Source: Streptomyces tuirus (GTDB lineage Bacteria > Actinomycetota > Actinomycetes > Streptomycetales > Streptomycetaceae). From it: DNA of 64,000 nt. Shown in pieces: positions 1 to 9,909 of the stretch (position 1 is its first letter; the number at the start of each line of letters is the position of its first letter). Below the pieces are notes generated by a model. The model saw only the letters and a list, made by a program, of their open reading frames with translations, was not told where the DNA came from and searched no databases. Location of the stretch: contig JAGTPG010000002.1 in assembly GCA_018195615.1 (NCBI GenBank), forward strand, positions 6,193,501 to 6,257,500, read 5' to 3'. A program made the position numbers and the translations under genes.

Positions 1-1
1 G

Positions 2-718
2 GTCTTCTTCTACCTGTGCTTCCCGCTGCTGCACGCCGGGGTCCGGCGGATCGCCCCGCAGCGGCTGAAGTTCTGGATCGCGGGCGTCATCGCCGGGGTG
101 TGTGCCACTCCCTGGCTGGCCACCACCTTCATTCCGGCGGGCGACGTCTACATGTCGAACGAGCCCGGCGTCTCCGGACTGCACCTCTGGTTCGCCTACG
201 TCTTCCCGCCGTCCCGGTTGCTCGACTTCCTGCTCGGCATCCTGGTCGCCCGGGCCGTCATGCTGGGCCGCTGGCGCAACATCGGCCTCGTCTGGTCCGG
301 CCTGCTGCTGGTGGCCGGCTACGTGGTCGCCGAACTCCCCGGCGTGCCCTACCTCCTCGCCCAGCGTGCCGTCTGCCTCGTGCCGTGCGTGCTGCTGATC
401 GCGGCCGGAGCGCTGGCGGACGCGTCGGGCCGCCCGACGCCCTTCGGGAACCGCGCGATGGTCTGGCTCGGCGAAGTCTCCTTCGCCTTCTACCTACTGC
501 ACTTCATCGTGCTCTCCGAGGCGCGGGACCTGCTCGGCGCCCGACTGGAGTCCGGCTGGGCCGTGGCCGCCTTCGTCGTCGCCGAATGCGCCGTCTCGGT
601 CCTGCTGTCCTGGGCGATGTACGCCTGGGTGGAAAAGCCGCTGGTACGCCGCTGGTCCCGCTCGAAGGCGAAGGCCTCCGTCACCACCAAGGCCCCCGGC
701 GCCACCACGGCTGCCTGA
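2..718 (+). CDS. Membrane O-acyltransferase (acyltransferase_3 family), 5' end outside window
   Basis: C-terminal two thirds of an integral-membrane acyltransferase of the acyltransferase_3/OafA type, which moves acyl groups onto sugars or antibiotics at the membrane. The open frame runs from the window edge (VFFYLCFPLLHAG) and matches the ELLFYLLFPFL stretch of the complete paralogue at 2082-3350. The late WLGEVSFAFYLLHF motif is likewise shared (WLGEVSFGFYLAQY). Several hydrophobic helices are visible, with a basic C-terminal tail. The conserved N-terminal H-containing helix lies outside the window. Substrate unknown. It is followed by a tandem repeat and an MFS exporter, so it may belong to a small export and modification cluster. 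Confidence 0.85.
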   Translation, partial: VFFYLCFPLLHAGVRRIAPQRLKFWIAGVIAGVCATPWLATTFIPAGDVYMSNEPGVSGLHLWFAYVFPPSRLLDFLLGILVARAVMLGRWRNIGLVWSGLLLVAGYVVAELPGVPYLLAQRAVCLVPCVLLIAAGALADASGRPTPFGNRAMVWLGEVSFAFYLLHFIVLSEARDLLGARLESGWAVAAFVVAECAVSVLLSWAMYAWVEKPLVRRWSRSKAKASVTTKAPGATTAA

Positions 719-739
719 TCCGGCGACCGTCCGATGCCG

Positions 740-810
740 TGACTGCCGTGACTGCCGTGACTGCCGTGACTGCCGTGACTGCCGTGACTGCCGTGACTGC
801 GTGACTGCCG
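740..810. repeat. 9-bp tandem repeat, about 8 copies of TGACTGCCG
   Basis: Eight consecutive copies of TGACTGCCG lie between the acyltransferase stop and the MFS transporter. One copy (794-801) lacks a single C. The array is non-coding in the adopted annotation and begins 21 bp after the stop codon. Its copy number is likely to vary between strains through slippage. Confidence 0.9.
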
Positions 811-878
811 TGACCCCTCACCCCGCGACCGCCGCCCGCGCGTGGTGACCGACCACCCCGCACGACCGAAGGTGCCCC

Positions 879-2075
879 ATGCCGTTCCGACTTGCCGCCC
901 TGATCCTCGCGATCTTCTGTGTCGGCACCGCGGAGCTCTCGCCCAGCGGAATGCTGGACGACCTCTCCGCCGACCTCAGCGTCAGCCTGGCCACGGCCGG
1001 CCTGCTGGTGACCGCGTACGCGTTGACCATGGTGGTCGGTGGCCCGCTGGTCACCGCGCTCACCACACGCGTCCCCCGCAAGCTGCTGCTCGTGGGCCTG
1101 CTGGCCGCCTTCGTCCTGGGCAACGTCGTGTGCGCCCTGGCGTCGGGCTTCGGCATGCTGATGGCCGGCCGGGTGCTGACCGCGGTCGTGCACGGCACCT
1201 TCATGGCGGTGTGCGTAGTGACCGCCGGGGACATGGCCGGCGAGGGCAAGGGCGGCGCCGCCGTCGCGGCCACTCAGCTCGGGATCAACCTCGCCACCGT
1301 TCTCGGTGTCCCCATGGGCTCCTTCCTCGCCCAGCACTACGACTGGCGGGCCCCGTTCGCCATCGTCGCGGCGCTGGCCGCGGTGGCCATCGTCCTGGTC
1401 CTCGCCTGGGTGCCCGGCACTCCCGCTCCGACGGTGACGGCGGCCCATGAGGCGCGGGTGTTCCGCCGCCCGAACGTGTGGGGCACCGTGGGCGCCACGG
1501 TCCTGTGTTCCGGCGGCATGTTCACACTGATCACCTACATGGTGCCGCTGCTGACCGGCGTCGGCCACCTGCCGCGGCAGTGGGTGCCGGGCGTGCTCCT
1601 CGCCTACGGTGTGGGCTCCATCGTGGGCAATGTGCTCGGCGGGCGGTACGCGGACCGCGGAGTCGACCGGGCGGTGGGTCGGCTCTCCTGGATCCTGGTG
1701 GCCGTCTGCCTGCTCTGCTGGCTCCTCGCGCCCTATGCGGCGGGCAGTGCCCTCGCCCTCGTGCTGTTCTCGCTCGCCACCTTCGCCCTCATCCCCGGCC
1801 TCCAGGCCAGGGTGCTCGCCGAGGCGGCCGACGCGCCCACGCTGTCGCTGACCGCCAACATGTCCGCCTTCGGACTGGGCGCCGCACTCGGGTCGTGGAT
1901 CGGCGGCCTCTTCACCGACTCCGGCCTCGGTACCCGTGCCGTGCCCCTCGGGGCCGCCGCGCTCACCGCCTCAGGCGCACTGCTCGTGTTCGCCCTTCGC
2001 CGCGCGGCCCGCCGTGTCCCGGCCGCCCTTCCTTCGAACGACCGCCCGCTCGCCGTCCGCACCGCCGAGAAATGA
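879..2075 (+). CDS. MFS transporter, DHA1 (AraJ/Cmr-like) family
   Basis: A 398-residue major facilitator with twelve predicted helices, the usual DHA1 length, probably a drug or sugar exporter driven by proton antiport. It starts MPFRLAALILAIFCVGTAEL, where the GTAE helix-1 motif is typical of the AraJ/chloramphenicol-resistance-like subgroup. The loop between helices 2 and 3 carries TTRVPRK. The ATG is preceded by GAAGG seven bases upstream. The next gene starts 6 bp after its stop, so both are probably co-transcribed. Substrate cannot be read from the sequence. Confidence 0.9.
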   Translation: MPFRLAALILAIFCVGTAELSPSGMLDDLSADLSVSLATAGLLVTAYALTMVVGGPLVTALTTRVPRKLLLVGLLAAFVLGNVVCALASGFGMLMAGRVLTAVVHGTFMAVCVVTAGDMAGEGKGGAAVAATQLGINLATVLGVPMGSFLAQHYDWRAPFAIVAALAAVAIVLVLAWVPGTPAPTVTAAHEARVFRRPNVWGTVGATVLCSGGMFTLITYMVPLLTGVGHLPRQWVPGVLLAYGVGSIVGNVLGGRYADRGVDRAVGRLSWILVAVCLLCWLLAPYAAGSALALVLFSLATFALIPGLQARVLAEAADAPTLSLTANMSAFGLGAALGSWIGGLFTDSGLGTRAVPLGAAALTASGALLVFALRRAARRVPAALPSNDRPLAVRTAEK

Positions 2076-2081
2076 GTTGCC

Positions 2082-3350
2082 GTGACCGCACCACTTGACG
2101 CCCCGTCCGGCCCCCGCCCCGGCCGGGCCTCCCTCGAGGACCCGGTCAGACGTCCGGCGCCCCTGCCTTCCCTGACGGGCCTGCGCTTCATCGCGGCGGT
2201 CCTGGTCTTCTTCTTCCACTCCTCCTTCTTCGAGCCGCTGACGAACCCCTTCGCGGACCGTGGCCTGGCCGAGGGATTCCAGTGGCTGTTCAGCAAGGCG
2301 GGGTGGATGGGGGTCTCCTTCTTCTTCGTGCTGAGCGGCTTCGTCCTGACCTGGTCGAGCAGACGGGACGACACGGTCCTCGGGTTCTGGCGCCGCCGGC
2401 TCCTCAAGATCTTCCCCAACCACGTCGCCATGTGGGCCCTGGCGATGCTGCTCTTCGCCGGGGCGGCGACCCCGCTCACCGCGTGGCTGCCGAACCTGTT
2501 CCTGGTCCACTCCTGGTTCCCGCAGCACGACATCTACATCAGCGTCAACGCACCGAGTTGGTCGCTCTGCAGCGAGCTGCTGTTCTACCTGCTCTTCCCC
2601 TTCCTCATCGGGCCGGTGCGGCGCATCCGGACGGAGCGGCTGTGGGCGTGGGCCGGCGCCATGGTGGCCGGCATGGTGGCCCTCGAAGTCGCCGTCGACC
2701 TGCTGGTGCCGGCGGAGCCGCGCACCCCCGAGGGATTCCCCATCTCCTCGCTCCAGTTCTGGCTCGGCTACAACTTCCCCCGGGCCGCCTGTTCGAGTTC
2801 GTCCTCGGAATGCTGCTGGCCAGGCTGGTCCTGGCGGGCCGGGCCCCCGCGTTCCCTCGCCGCTGCGCTCGCGCTGGCTGTGGGCGGCTACGCGCTGGCG
2901 CTGAACGTGCCGTTCCTGTACGGGTTCACGGTGGCCACCATCGTCCCGGTCGGTGTGCTGGTGTGCGCGGTGGCCGCGGCCGACATCCGTGGCGAGCGCA
3001 CCCTGCTGAGCGGTCGCGTGATGCGGTGGCTGGGGGAGGTGTCCTTCGGCTTCTACCTCGCCCAGTACGTGGTCCTCTACTACGGGCGGACCCATGTGCT
3101 GCACGACAGGACCTACGGGCTGATCGGCGGCGTGCTCGAACTGCTCGCCCTGCTGCTCGTCACGCTGGCGCTGGGCTGGCTGCTGATGGTGTGCGTCGAA
3201 CGCCCCGTCATGCGCCGCTGGGCCCGGCCCCGCAAGCGCACGCCCCGGAGGCCGGCCGAAGCGGTGGTCGTCGCACCCGCGCGGGCAGGTGCCGGAGCCG
3301 CCCGTACGCCGGCCGAGGACGGTGGGACGGAGCCGGTGCCCACGGCCTGA
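2082..3350 (+). CDS. Membrane O-acyltransferase (acyltransferase_3 family), local frame disturbance
   Basis: About 422 residues with the family's N-terminal signature TGLRFIAAVLVFFFH (conserved R and H, near residues 30-45), the SELLFYLLFPF helix and the late WLGEVSFGFYL motif. It is a full-length paralogue of the truncated gene at the window start. Between about 2780 and 2855 the + frame used by the rest of the gene reads low-complexity Ser/Cys/Trp, while the neighbouring frame reads PGRLFEFVLGMLLARLVLAG, which is the expected helix. The sequence therefore carries a -1 shift in the CCCCC run near 2776 and a compensating change near 2855. The protein is probably intact in the organism. GTG start 6 bp after the MFS stop. 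Confidence 0.85.
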   Translation: MTAPLDAPSGPRPGRASLEDPVRRPAPLPSLTGLRFIAAVLVFFFHSSFFEPLTNPFADRGLAEGFQWLFSKAGWMGVSFFFVLSGFVLTWSSRRDDTVLGFWRRRLLKIFPNHVAMWALAMLLFAGAATPLTAWLPNLFLVHSWFPQHDIYISVNAPSWSLCSELLFYLLFPFLIGPVRRIRTERLWAWAGAMVAGMVALEVAVDLLVPAEPRTPEGFPISSLQFWLGYNFPRAACSSSSSECCWPGWSWRAGPPRSLAAALALAVGGYALALNVPFLYGFTVATIVPVGVLVCAVAAADIRGERTLLSGRVMRWLGEVSFGFYLAQYVVLYYGRTHVLHDRTYGLIGGVLELLALLLVTLALGWLLMVCVERPVMRRWARPRKRTPRRPAEAVVVAPARAGAGAARTPAEDGGTEPVPTA

Positions 3351-3361
3351 CGGGGCGGAGC

Positions 3362-4588
3362 TCAGGAGGGGACGCCGTGGGAGGTGCTCCCCTCCGGGGT
3401 GGAACGCAGGTCCCGCAGACCGCGGGAGAGCGCCATGAGGCCGGCCAGGTCGCTCTCGTAGTCGGCGTCGTGGCCGGTCCCCGGGGCCAGGAAGGCCGGC
3501 GTCGCCGGCGTCGCGGTACCGGCACGGTCCGCCTCACCGCGCAGGTACAGGGCCCGGTCCACCAGATGCACGAGGTCCGGCCCGGCCGTCGGCCCGGCGC
3601 TCTCCCCGGCCGCCTCGTGCGGCGCCGCCTCCTCGGAGGCGCGGTGCAGATAGGGGCTGAGCCGGGTGAGTCCGTCCCGGCACTCCACGTATCTGCGGTA
3701 CACGGCCGAGGTGTAGTCCAGCGGCGGCAGCCACCGGCGGCCCCGGGGCTGGTCCAGGACCAGCTCCGGGTAGAAGTCCACGAGCCGCTGCCACAGTTCC
3801 GCCAGTTCGCGGAACCGGCTCCGGTGGACGGCGCGCTCCCGCAGGAACTGAGCGGCGCTCGCGAAGCACGGGATGCTCAGCCCGGCGCACACCGCGATGG
3901 TGGCCACCTGGCCGAAGAGGAAGACGTTCGCGTAGGTGAAATGGTGTCCGTACCCGCGGCACGCCTCGCAGTTGACCCACAGGATCCGCAAGACGCAGCT
4001 GAGGGAGAGCGCGAGGAGGCCGACGGAGACGATGCTCAGGGACACCTGCCGCATCGGCCGGCCGTGCCGGGCGTGCCACGCGGCGAGTACCCCGCACGTG
4101 GCGTACCCGAAGACCAGGTAGACGCCGCCGATGTCGTAGAACGCGCGCACCCGCCAGTCGTCCAGGTACGGCAGCGCGAAGGTGTGGTCGCGCAGACGCG
4201 GCGGCATCAGCGCGGTCACGACGACCATCGCCGTGAAGCAGAACAGGCACCACACCACCTCCGGCCTGGTCCACAGCGTCCGGCGCCGCAGCGGACGCTC
4301 GCGCAGGAAGCCGACCATGAGGCACAGCCCGGTGAAGAACGCCATGTTGTACGCGAGTTTCGTGGCCCCGGTGAAGAGGAGGCCGTCCAGAAGCGGCGCG
4401 TCCCACAGCTGGCTCAGCACGTTCCCGGTGCCCAGCAGGAGGAGCGACAGACACAGATGCAGCCGCAGGGGAGCCCGGAAGCGCTGCCGGATCAGCAGCG
4501 GAAGCGTCCACGCCGTGCCGCCGAGCAGCGTGACGACCGCCAGCACGTTCACATACTTCACATCAGCCAGCCACCAACGTACGGTCAC
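3362..4588 (-). CDS. Seven-helix membrane protein, MAB_1171c/DUF6545-like
   Basis: A 408-residue protein with about seven hydrophobic helices in its first 240 residues and a long soluble C-terminal part containing the WQRLVDFYPELVL and RRYVECRDGLTRL segments characteristic of the MAB_1171c-like family (DUF6545 region). Biochemical role unknown. Members are frequent in actinomycetes near XRE regulators, but none is adjacent here. GTG start (VRWWLADVKYV). It converges with the acyltransferase at 2082-3350 with 11 bp between the stops. Confidence 0.7.
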   Translation of the reverse strand: MTVRWWLADVKYVNVLAVVTLLGGTAWTLPLLIRQRFRAPLRLHLCLSLLLLGTGNVLSQLWDAPLLDGLLFTGATKLAYNMAFFTGLCLMVGFLRERPLRRRTLWTRPEVVWCLFCFTAMVVVTALMPPRLRDHTFALPYLDDWRVRAFYDIGGVYLVFGYATCGVLAAWHARHGRPMRQVSLSIVSVGLLALSLSCVLRILWVNCEACRGYGHHFTYANVFLFGQVATIAVCAGLSIPCFASAAQFLRERAVHRSRFRELAELWQRLVDFYPELVLDQPRGRRWLPPLDYTSAVYRRYVECRDGLTRLSPYLHRASEEAAPHEAAGESAGPTAGPDLVHLVDRALYLRGEADRAGTATPATPAFLAPGTGHDADYESDLAGLMALSRGLRDLRSTPEGSTSHGVPS

Positions 4589-4818
4589 GGCACGGCGACC
4601 GGAACGTCACTGTATGTAACGACGTCGAAGCGCCTCACTGATCCGTACACGCGTCCCCCTGTTTGCAGAACCCATTCCGAGGCCTACATCACGACGCGCC
4701 ATCGAGCCATGCCGACCACCGAGCAACCTACGGCGGCCCGACGGCGGACGGCAAACCAGCCCGTGGGCCGTCCCGTGGCGCGTGGGCGGGCTGCGGGCGG
4801 GTGCGTAAGGATGGAGGC

Positions 4819-6851
4819 ATGCCCAATCGACTCGCTCGAGCCACGTCCCCGTACCTCCTCCAGCACGCGGACAACCCCGTCGACTGGTGGCCATGGGAGA
4901 CGGACGCGTTCGAAGAAGCCCGCCGACGCGATGTCCCCGTCCTGCTGAGCGTTGGCTACAGCGCCTGCCACTGGTGTCACGTGATGGCCCACGAGTCCTT
5001 CGAGGACCAGCAGACCGCCGACTACCTCAACGCGCACTACGTGAGCGTGAAGGTCGACCGCGAGGAACGCCCCGACGTCGACGCCGTCTACATGGAGGCC
5101 GTGCAGGCCGCGACCGGGCACGGCGGGTGGCCCATGACCGTGTTCCTCACCCCGGACGCCGAGCCCTTCTACTTCGGCACGTACTTCCCGCCCGCCCCGC
5201 GCCAGGGCATGCCGTCCTTCCGTCAGGTGCTCCAGGGCGTGCACCAGGCGTGGGAGGAGCGGCGCGACGAGGTGACCGACGTCGCCGGGAAGATCGTCCG
5301 GGACCTGGCCGGGCGGGAGATCTCCTACGGGGACGACCGGACCCCCGGCGAGCAGGAGCTCGCGCAGGCGCTGCTCGCGCTCACCCGCGAGTACGACCCG
5401 CAGCGCGGCGGATTCGGCGGGGCGCCGAAGTTCCCGCCGTCGATGGTGCTGGAGTTCCTGCTGCGCCACCACGCCCGCACCGGCGCCGAGGGCGCCCTGC
5501 AGATGGCGCGGGACACCTGTGAGCGCATGGCCCGCGGCGGTATCTACGACCAGCTGGGCGGCGGCTTCGCCCGCTACTCCGTCGACCGCGACTGGATCGT
5601 GCCGCACTTCGAGAAGATGCTCTACGACAACGCCCTGCTGTGCCGGGTCTACGCCCACCTCTGGCGCGCCACCGGCTCCGAGCAGGCCCGCCGCGTCGCC
5701 CTGGAGACGGCCGACTTCATGGTGCGCGAGCTGCGTACCGCCGAGGGCGGGTTCGCCTCCGCACTGGACGCCGACAGCGACGACGGCACCGGCAAGCACG
5801 TCGAGGGCGCGTACTACGTGTGGACGCCCGGGCAGTTGCGCGAGGTGCTCGGCGAGCAGGACGCCGAGCTCGCGGTCCAGCACTTCGGCGTGACCGAGGA
5901 GGGCACCTTCGAGCACGGCCAGTCCGTCCTCCAACTGCCGCAGCAGGACGGCCTGTTCGATGCCGACAAGATCGCCTCGATCCGGGAACGCCTGCTGGCC
6001 GCGCGGTCCGAGCGCCCCGCGCCCGGCCGGGACGACAAGGTCGTCGCCGCCTGGAACGGCCTCGCGATCGCCGCCCTCGCCGAGACCGGTGCCTACTTCG
6101 ACCGGCCCGACCTCGTCGAGGCCGCCCTCGCCGCCGCCGACCTCCTGGTCCGGCTGCACCTCGACGAGCAGGCCCGCCTCACCCGCACCAGCAAGGACGG
6201 CCACGCCGGCGCCAACACGGGCGTGCTGGAGGACTACGCCGACGTGGCGGAGGGCTTCCTCGCGCTCGCGTCCGTCACCGGGGAGGGCGTCTGGCTGGAG
6301 TTCGCCGGGTTCCTCCTCGACCACGTCCTGGCCCGCTTCACCGACCCGAGTCGGGCTCGTTGTACGACACCGCCGCCGACGCCGAGCAGCTGATCCGCCG
6401 CCCGCAGGACCCGACCGACAACGCCGCCCCGTCCGGCTGGACCGCGGCCGCGAACGCCCTGCTCGGCTACGCCGCGCACACCGGATCCGAGCCCCACCGC
6501 ACCGCCGCGGAGAGGGCCCTCGGCGTCGTGAAGGCGCTCGGGCCGCGCGTGCCCCGCTTCATCGGCTGGGGGCTCGCCGCCGCGGAGGCCGTGCTGGACG
6601 GGCCGCGCGAGGTCGCGATCGTGGGACCGTCCCTCGATCACGAGGGGACGAGGACCCTGCACCGCACGGCGCTCCTGGGCACCGCGCCCGGCGCCGTCGT
6701 CGCCGTCGGCGCCCCCGGGAGCGACGAGTTTCCGCTGCTCGCGGACCGTCCGCTGGTCGGCGGTGAACCGGCCGCGTACGTCTGCCGTAACTTCACCTGT
6801 GACGCCCCGACGACCGTGGCTGAAAGTTTGCGAGCGGTGTTGAGCGACTGA
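4819..6851 (+). CDS. DUF255 thioredoxin-domain protein (YyaL/spermatogenesis-associated 20-like), frameshifted
   Basis: About 677 residues after correction. The N-terminal DUF255 thioredoxin fold has the hallmark SYLLQHADNPVDW-type motif (SPYLLQHADNPVDWWPW) and a CHWC redox pair (SACHWCHVMAHESF) near residue 50. The rest is an alpha/alpha-barrel region resembling N-acylglucosamine 2-epimerases. ATG chosen because GGAGG precedes it by 3-4 bases and family members start MPNRLA. At about 6347 the frame breaks (GACCCGAGTCGGGC), and restoring one C in the CCC run gives DPESGSLYDTA and a continuous protein to 6851. Cellular function is not established for the family. Confidence 0.88.
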
Positions 6852-6931
6852 AGTCGGGAATCAACGGAAACACACTCTTTATCTGAACAGCCCCAGGCTT
6901 CACAGTTCCCCCTTAATCTCTGCACAGTGCC

Positions 6932-8263
6932 GTGACGGATGAGGTAAACCGCCACGGCGGGGGTTCTGGGATCTGGGGGATCTGTTTGCTGACGTCTGTC
7001 TTCATCGCTGCCGTTTCACTGACCCTGTTCTGGATGGCGGCGTTCACCCTGTGGTGGCAGATGCACGCCTGGCGTACGCCGGAAGTGCTCGCCTCCACCC
7101 GGTTCAGCAGTCCGGACGGGGACGAGCACGTCTCCTTCTCGCTGCTGCTGCCCGCGCGGCACGAACAGGCGGTGCTGGACCACACGATCCAGCGGCTGCT
7201 GGAGTCGAGCCACACCGACTTCGAGATCATCGTGATCGTCGGACACGACGACCCGGAGACCACCGCCGTGGCCGAGCAGGCCGCGGCGCGTGATCCACGG
7301 GTCCGTGTCGTCGTCGACACACACGAGAAGAAGAACAAGCCGAAGGCCATGAACACGGCGCTGCCGCACTGCCGCGGCGACGTCGTCGGCGTCTTCGACG
7401 CGGAGGACCAGGTCCACCCCGAGCTCCTCGCGCACGTCGACCACGCCTTCCGCACCACCGGCGCGGACGTCGTGCAGGGCGGCGTGCAGCTGATCAACTT
7501 CCACTCCAGCTGGTACAGCCTGCGCAACTGCCTGGAGTACTTCTTCTGGTTCCGCTCGCGGCTCCACCTGCACGCGCAGAAAGGTTTCATTCCACTCGGC
7601 GGCAACACCGTCTTCGTCCGCACCGACGTCCTCAGGGAAGCCGAGGGCTGGGACCCCGACTGCCTCGCCGAGGACTGTGACCTGGGCGTGCGCCTCTCCA
7701 GCGTCGGCAAGAAGGTCGTCGTCGCCTACGACTCCGACATGGTGACCCGGGAGGAGACCCCGGGCTCGCTGGTGTCCCTGCTGAAGCAGCGCACCCGCTG
7801 GAACCAGGGGTTCCTGCAGGTGTACCGGAAGAAGGACTGGAAGCAACTGCCCACCCTCGGGCAGCGGCTGCTCGCCCGCTACACCCTGATGACGCCGTTC
7901 ATGCAGGCCTTCACCGGCCTGATCATCCCGCTGAACGTGGCGATCGCGCTCTTCCTCGACGTGCCCGTCGGCATCGCCTTCATCACCTTCCTGCCGGCCG
8001 TCACCGCCCTGGTCACCTTCGTCTTCGAGATCGTCGGACTGCACGACTTCGGCAGGCAGTACGGACTGCGCGTCCGCTTCGCGCACTACCTGAAGCTGGT
8101 CCTGGGCGGCCCCTTCTACCAGGTCCTGCTCGCCGGGGCGGCCGTCCGTGCCGTCTGGCGTGAGCAGCGCGGCCGCAACGACTGGGAGCTGACGACCCAC
8201 GTCGGCGCGCACCTCACGCAGACCGCAGCGAGCCGAGAGACCCGAGAGGACGTCCCCGCGTGA
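6932..8263 (+). CDS. Family 2 glycosyltransferase, membrane-bound, processive type
   Basis: A 443-residue GT2 enzyme: an N-terminal membrane helix, a GT-A domain with LLPARHEQ, DAED (DxD metal site), LAEDCDLG (catalytic ED) and QRTRWNQG (QxxRW), then three or four C-terminal helices. This motif order is that of the cellulose/hyaluronan synthase type, so polymer extension at the membrane is likely. GTG start at 6932 lacks a clear Shine-Dalgarno. A TTG at 6985 preceded by GGGGG is an alternative. First gene of a four-gene operon in which each gene overlaps the next by 4 bp. The AT-richer stretch 6852-6931 probably holds the promoter. Confidence 0.88.
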   Translation: MTDEVNRHGGGSGIWGICLLTSVFIAAVSLTLFWMAAFTLWWQMHAWRTPEVLASTRFSSPDGDEHVSFSLLLPARHEQAVLDHTIQRLLESSHTDFEIIVIVGHDDPETTAVAEQAAARDPRVRVVVDTHEKKNKPKAMNTALPHCRGDVVGVFDAEDQVHPELLAHVDHAFRTTGADVVQGGVQLINFHSSWYSLRNCLEYFFWFRSRLHLHAQKGFIPLGGNTVFVRTDVLREAEGWDPDCLAEDCDLGVRLSSVGKKVVVAYDSDMVTREETPGSLVSLLKQRTRWNQGFLQVYRKKDWKQLPTLGQRLLARYTLMTPFMQAFTGLIIPLNVAIALFLDVPVGIAFITFLPAVTALVTFVFEIVGLHDFGRQYGLRVRFAHYLKLVLGGPFYQVLLAGAAVRAVWREQRGRNDWELTTHVGAHLTQTAASRETREDVPA

Positions 8264-9909
8264 CCTCCACCCTTCCCGCGGTGACCACCCCGAAGGTCCC
8301 CGCGCAGCGCAGACCCGCGTTTGGTACCGGTGCTCACCGCCGCGTGGAGCCGCCGAGCCGGCTGCGCTCCTCCCGCCCCGACCTGCTCCTGTGCGGTGTG
8401 CTGCTCGTGGCGATCCTCGTCGTGCAGGGCTGGAACATCGCCGACTACCCGGCCCTCAGCGACGACGAGGGCACCTACCTCGCCCAGGCCTGGTCGGTCC
8501 AGCAGGGCAACGGACTCGCCCACTACACCTACTGGTACGACCACCCGCCCCTCGGCTGGATCCAGATCGCCCTGCTGACCTGGATCCCCGCGCTGATCAG
8601 CCCCGAGTCGATGACGGTCGGCACCATGCGCGCCGCGATGCTGGTGATCAGCGGCATCAGCGCGGTCCTGGTCTACGTGCTGGGACGGCGTCTCGCCCTG
8701 CCCCGCTGGGCGGCCGGGCTCGGCATGGTGTTCTTCGGGCTCTCGCCGCTGTCGGTGGTCCTCCAGCGGGAGATCTTCCTCGACAACCTCGCGGTGATGT
8801 GGACGCTGCTGGCCTTCACCCTGGCCGCCTCTCCGAGCCGCCACCTCTGGCACCACTTCGGCGCGGGCATCGCGGCGGCGACGGCCGTCCTCACCAAGGA
8901 GACGATGCTCGTCGTCCTGCCCGCCCTGTTCCTCACCATGTGGCGCCACAGCCACCAGGACACCCGCAAGTTCGCCCTCACCGGAGCCGTCACGGCCTGC
9001 GCCCTGATCGGCTTCTCGTACCCGCTGTTCGCCCTGCTCAAGGGCGAGCTGCTGCCGGGCGCCGGGCACGTCTCCCTCTGGGACGGCGTCAAGTACCAGA
9101 TGACCAGACCCGGTTCGGGCTTCATCCTGGACCAGGGCTCCGGCTCCTGGGGCGTGCTCCAGTCGTGGCTCTACTACGACAAGATCCTGCCCCTCGGCGG
9201 CCTCGCGGGCGCCCTGCTCCTGCTCCTGACCTGGCGCTGGTCGGTCACCGCCCGCGCCCTGGCCGGACCGGCCCTGGCCGTCGCGATCTTCGCCGCGCTG
9301 GCCCTGCGCCCCAACGGCTACCTGCCCGCGATGTACGTCATCCAGGCCCTGCCGTTCCTCGCCCTCGTCCTCGCCGGAGGAACCGCCTCCATCGCCCACG
9401 CCGTGCTGAGCCGCTGGCGCTCCGAGGCGGAGAAACGGTACGTCAGTGTGGGCCGGTACGGGCTCGCCGCGGTCCTCGCCCTGGCCGCCGGCGCCTACGT
9501 CCTCCCGCACTGGTATGACGGCGCCCGCACCGCCGTCACCACCGACGCCAACGCCCCCTACAAGGCCGCGTCCAAGTGGCTGGCCACCGAGGTCGAGAAC
9601 CCGGAGCGCACCCGCGTGCTGGTCGACGACGCCCTCTGGCTGGACCTGGTGCACCAGGGCTACGAGCCCGGCCTCGGCGTCATCTGGTTCTACAAGGCCG
9701 ACCTCGACCCGGCCGTGACGAAGACCATGCCGCGCGGCTGGAAGGACCTCGACTACGTCGTCGCCTCGCCGACCGTGCGGCGGGACGCGGCCGACCTGCC
9801 CAACGTCAAGGCCGCCATGGAGCACTCGGACCCGGTCGCCACCTTCGGCACCGGCGAGGACCGCATCGAGATCCGCCAGATCCAGACGTCCGCCGGAGGC
9901 GCGCGATGA
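8260..9909 (+). CDS. GT39/ArnT-like lipid-linked glycosyltransferase, polytopic
   Basis: A 549-residue membrane protein with the ArnT/PMT (GT39/GT83) layout. An acidic first loop, ALSDDEGTYLAQAW, carries the DD/E catalytic motif, followed by HPPLGW, about ten transmembrane helices and a C-terminal extracytoplasmic domain (residues about 420-549). Such enzymes take sugars from polyprenyl-phosphate donors on the outer face of the membrane. GTG start overlaps the preceding stop (GTGA). The downstream GT2-GtrA protein probably makes its polyprenyl-phosphate sugar donor. Confidence 0.85.
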   Translation: MTSTLPAVTTPKVPAQRRPAFGTGAHRRVEPPSRLRSSRPDLLLCGVLLVAILVVQGWNIADYPALSDDEGTYLAQAWSVQQGNGLAHYTYWYDHPPLGWIQIALLTWIPALISPESMTVGTMRAAMLVISGISAVLVYVLGRRLALPRWAAGLGMVFFGLSPLSVVLQREIFLDNLAVMWTLLAFTLAASPSRHLWHHFGAGIAAATAVLTKETMLVVLPALFLTMWRHSHQDTRKFALTGAVTACALIGFSYPLFALLKGELLPGAGHVSLWDGVKYQMTRPGSGFILDQGSGSWGVLQSWLYYDKILPLGGLAGALLLLLTWRWSVTARALAGPALAVAIFAALALRPNGYLPAMYVIQALPFLALVLAGGTASIAHAVLSRWRSEAEKRYVSVGRYGLAAVLALAAGAYVLPHWYDGARTAVTTDANAPYKAASKWLATEVENPERTRVLVDDALWLDLVHQGYEPGLGVIWFYKADLDPAVTKTMPRGWKDLDYVVASPTVRRDAADLPNVKAAMEHSDPVATFGTGEDRIEIRQIQTSAGGAR

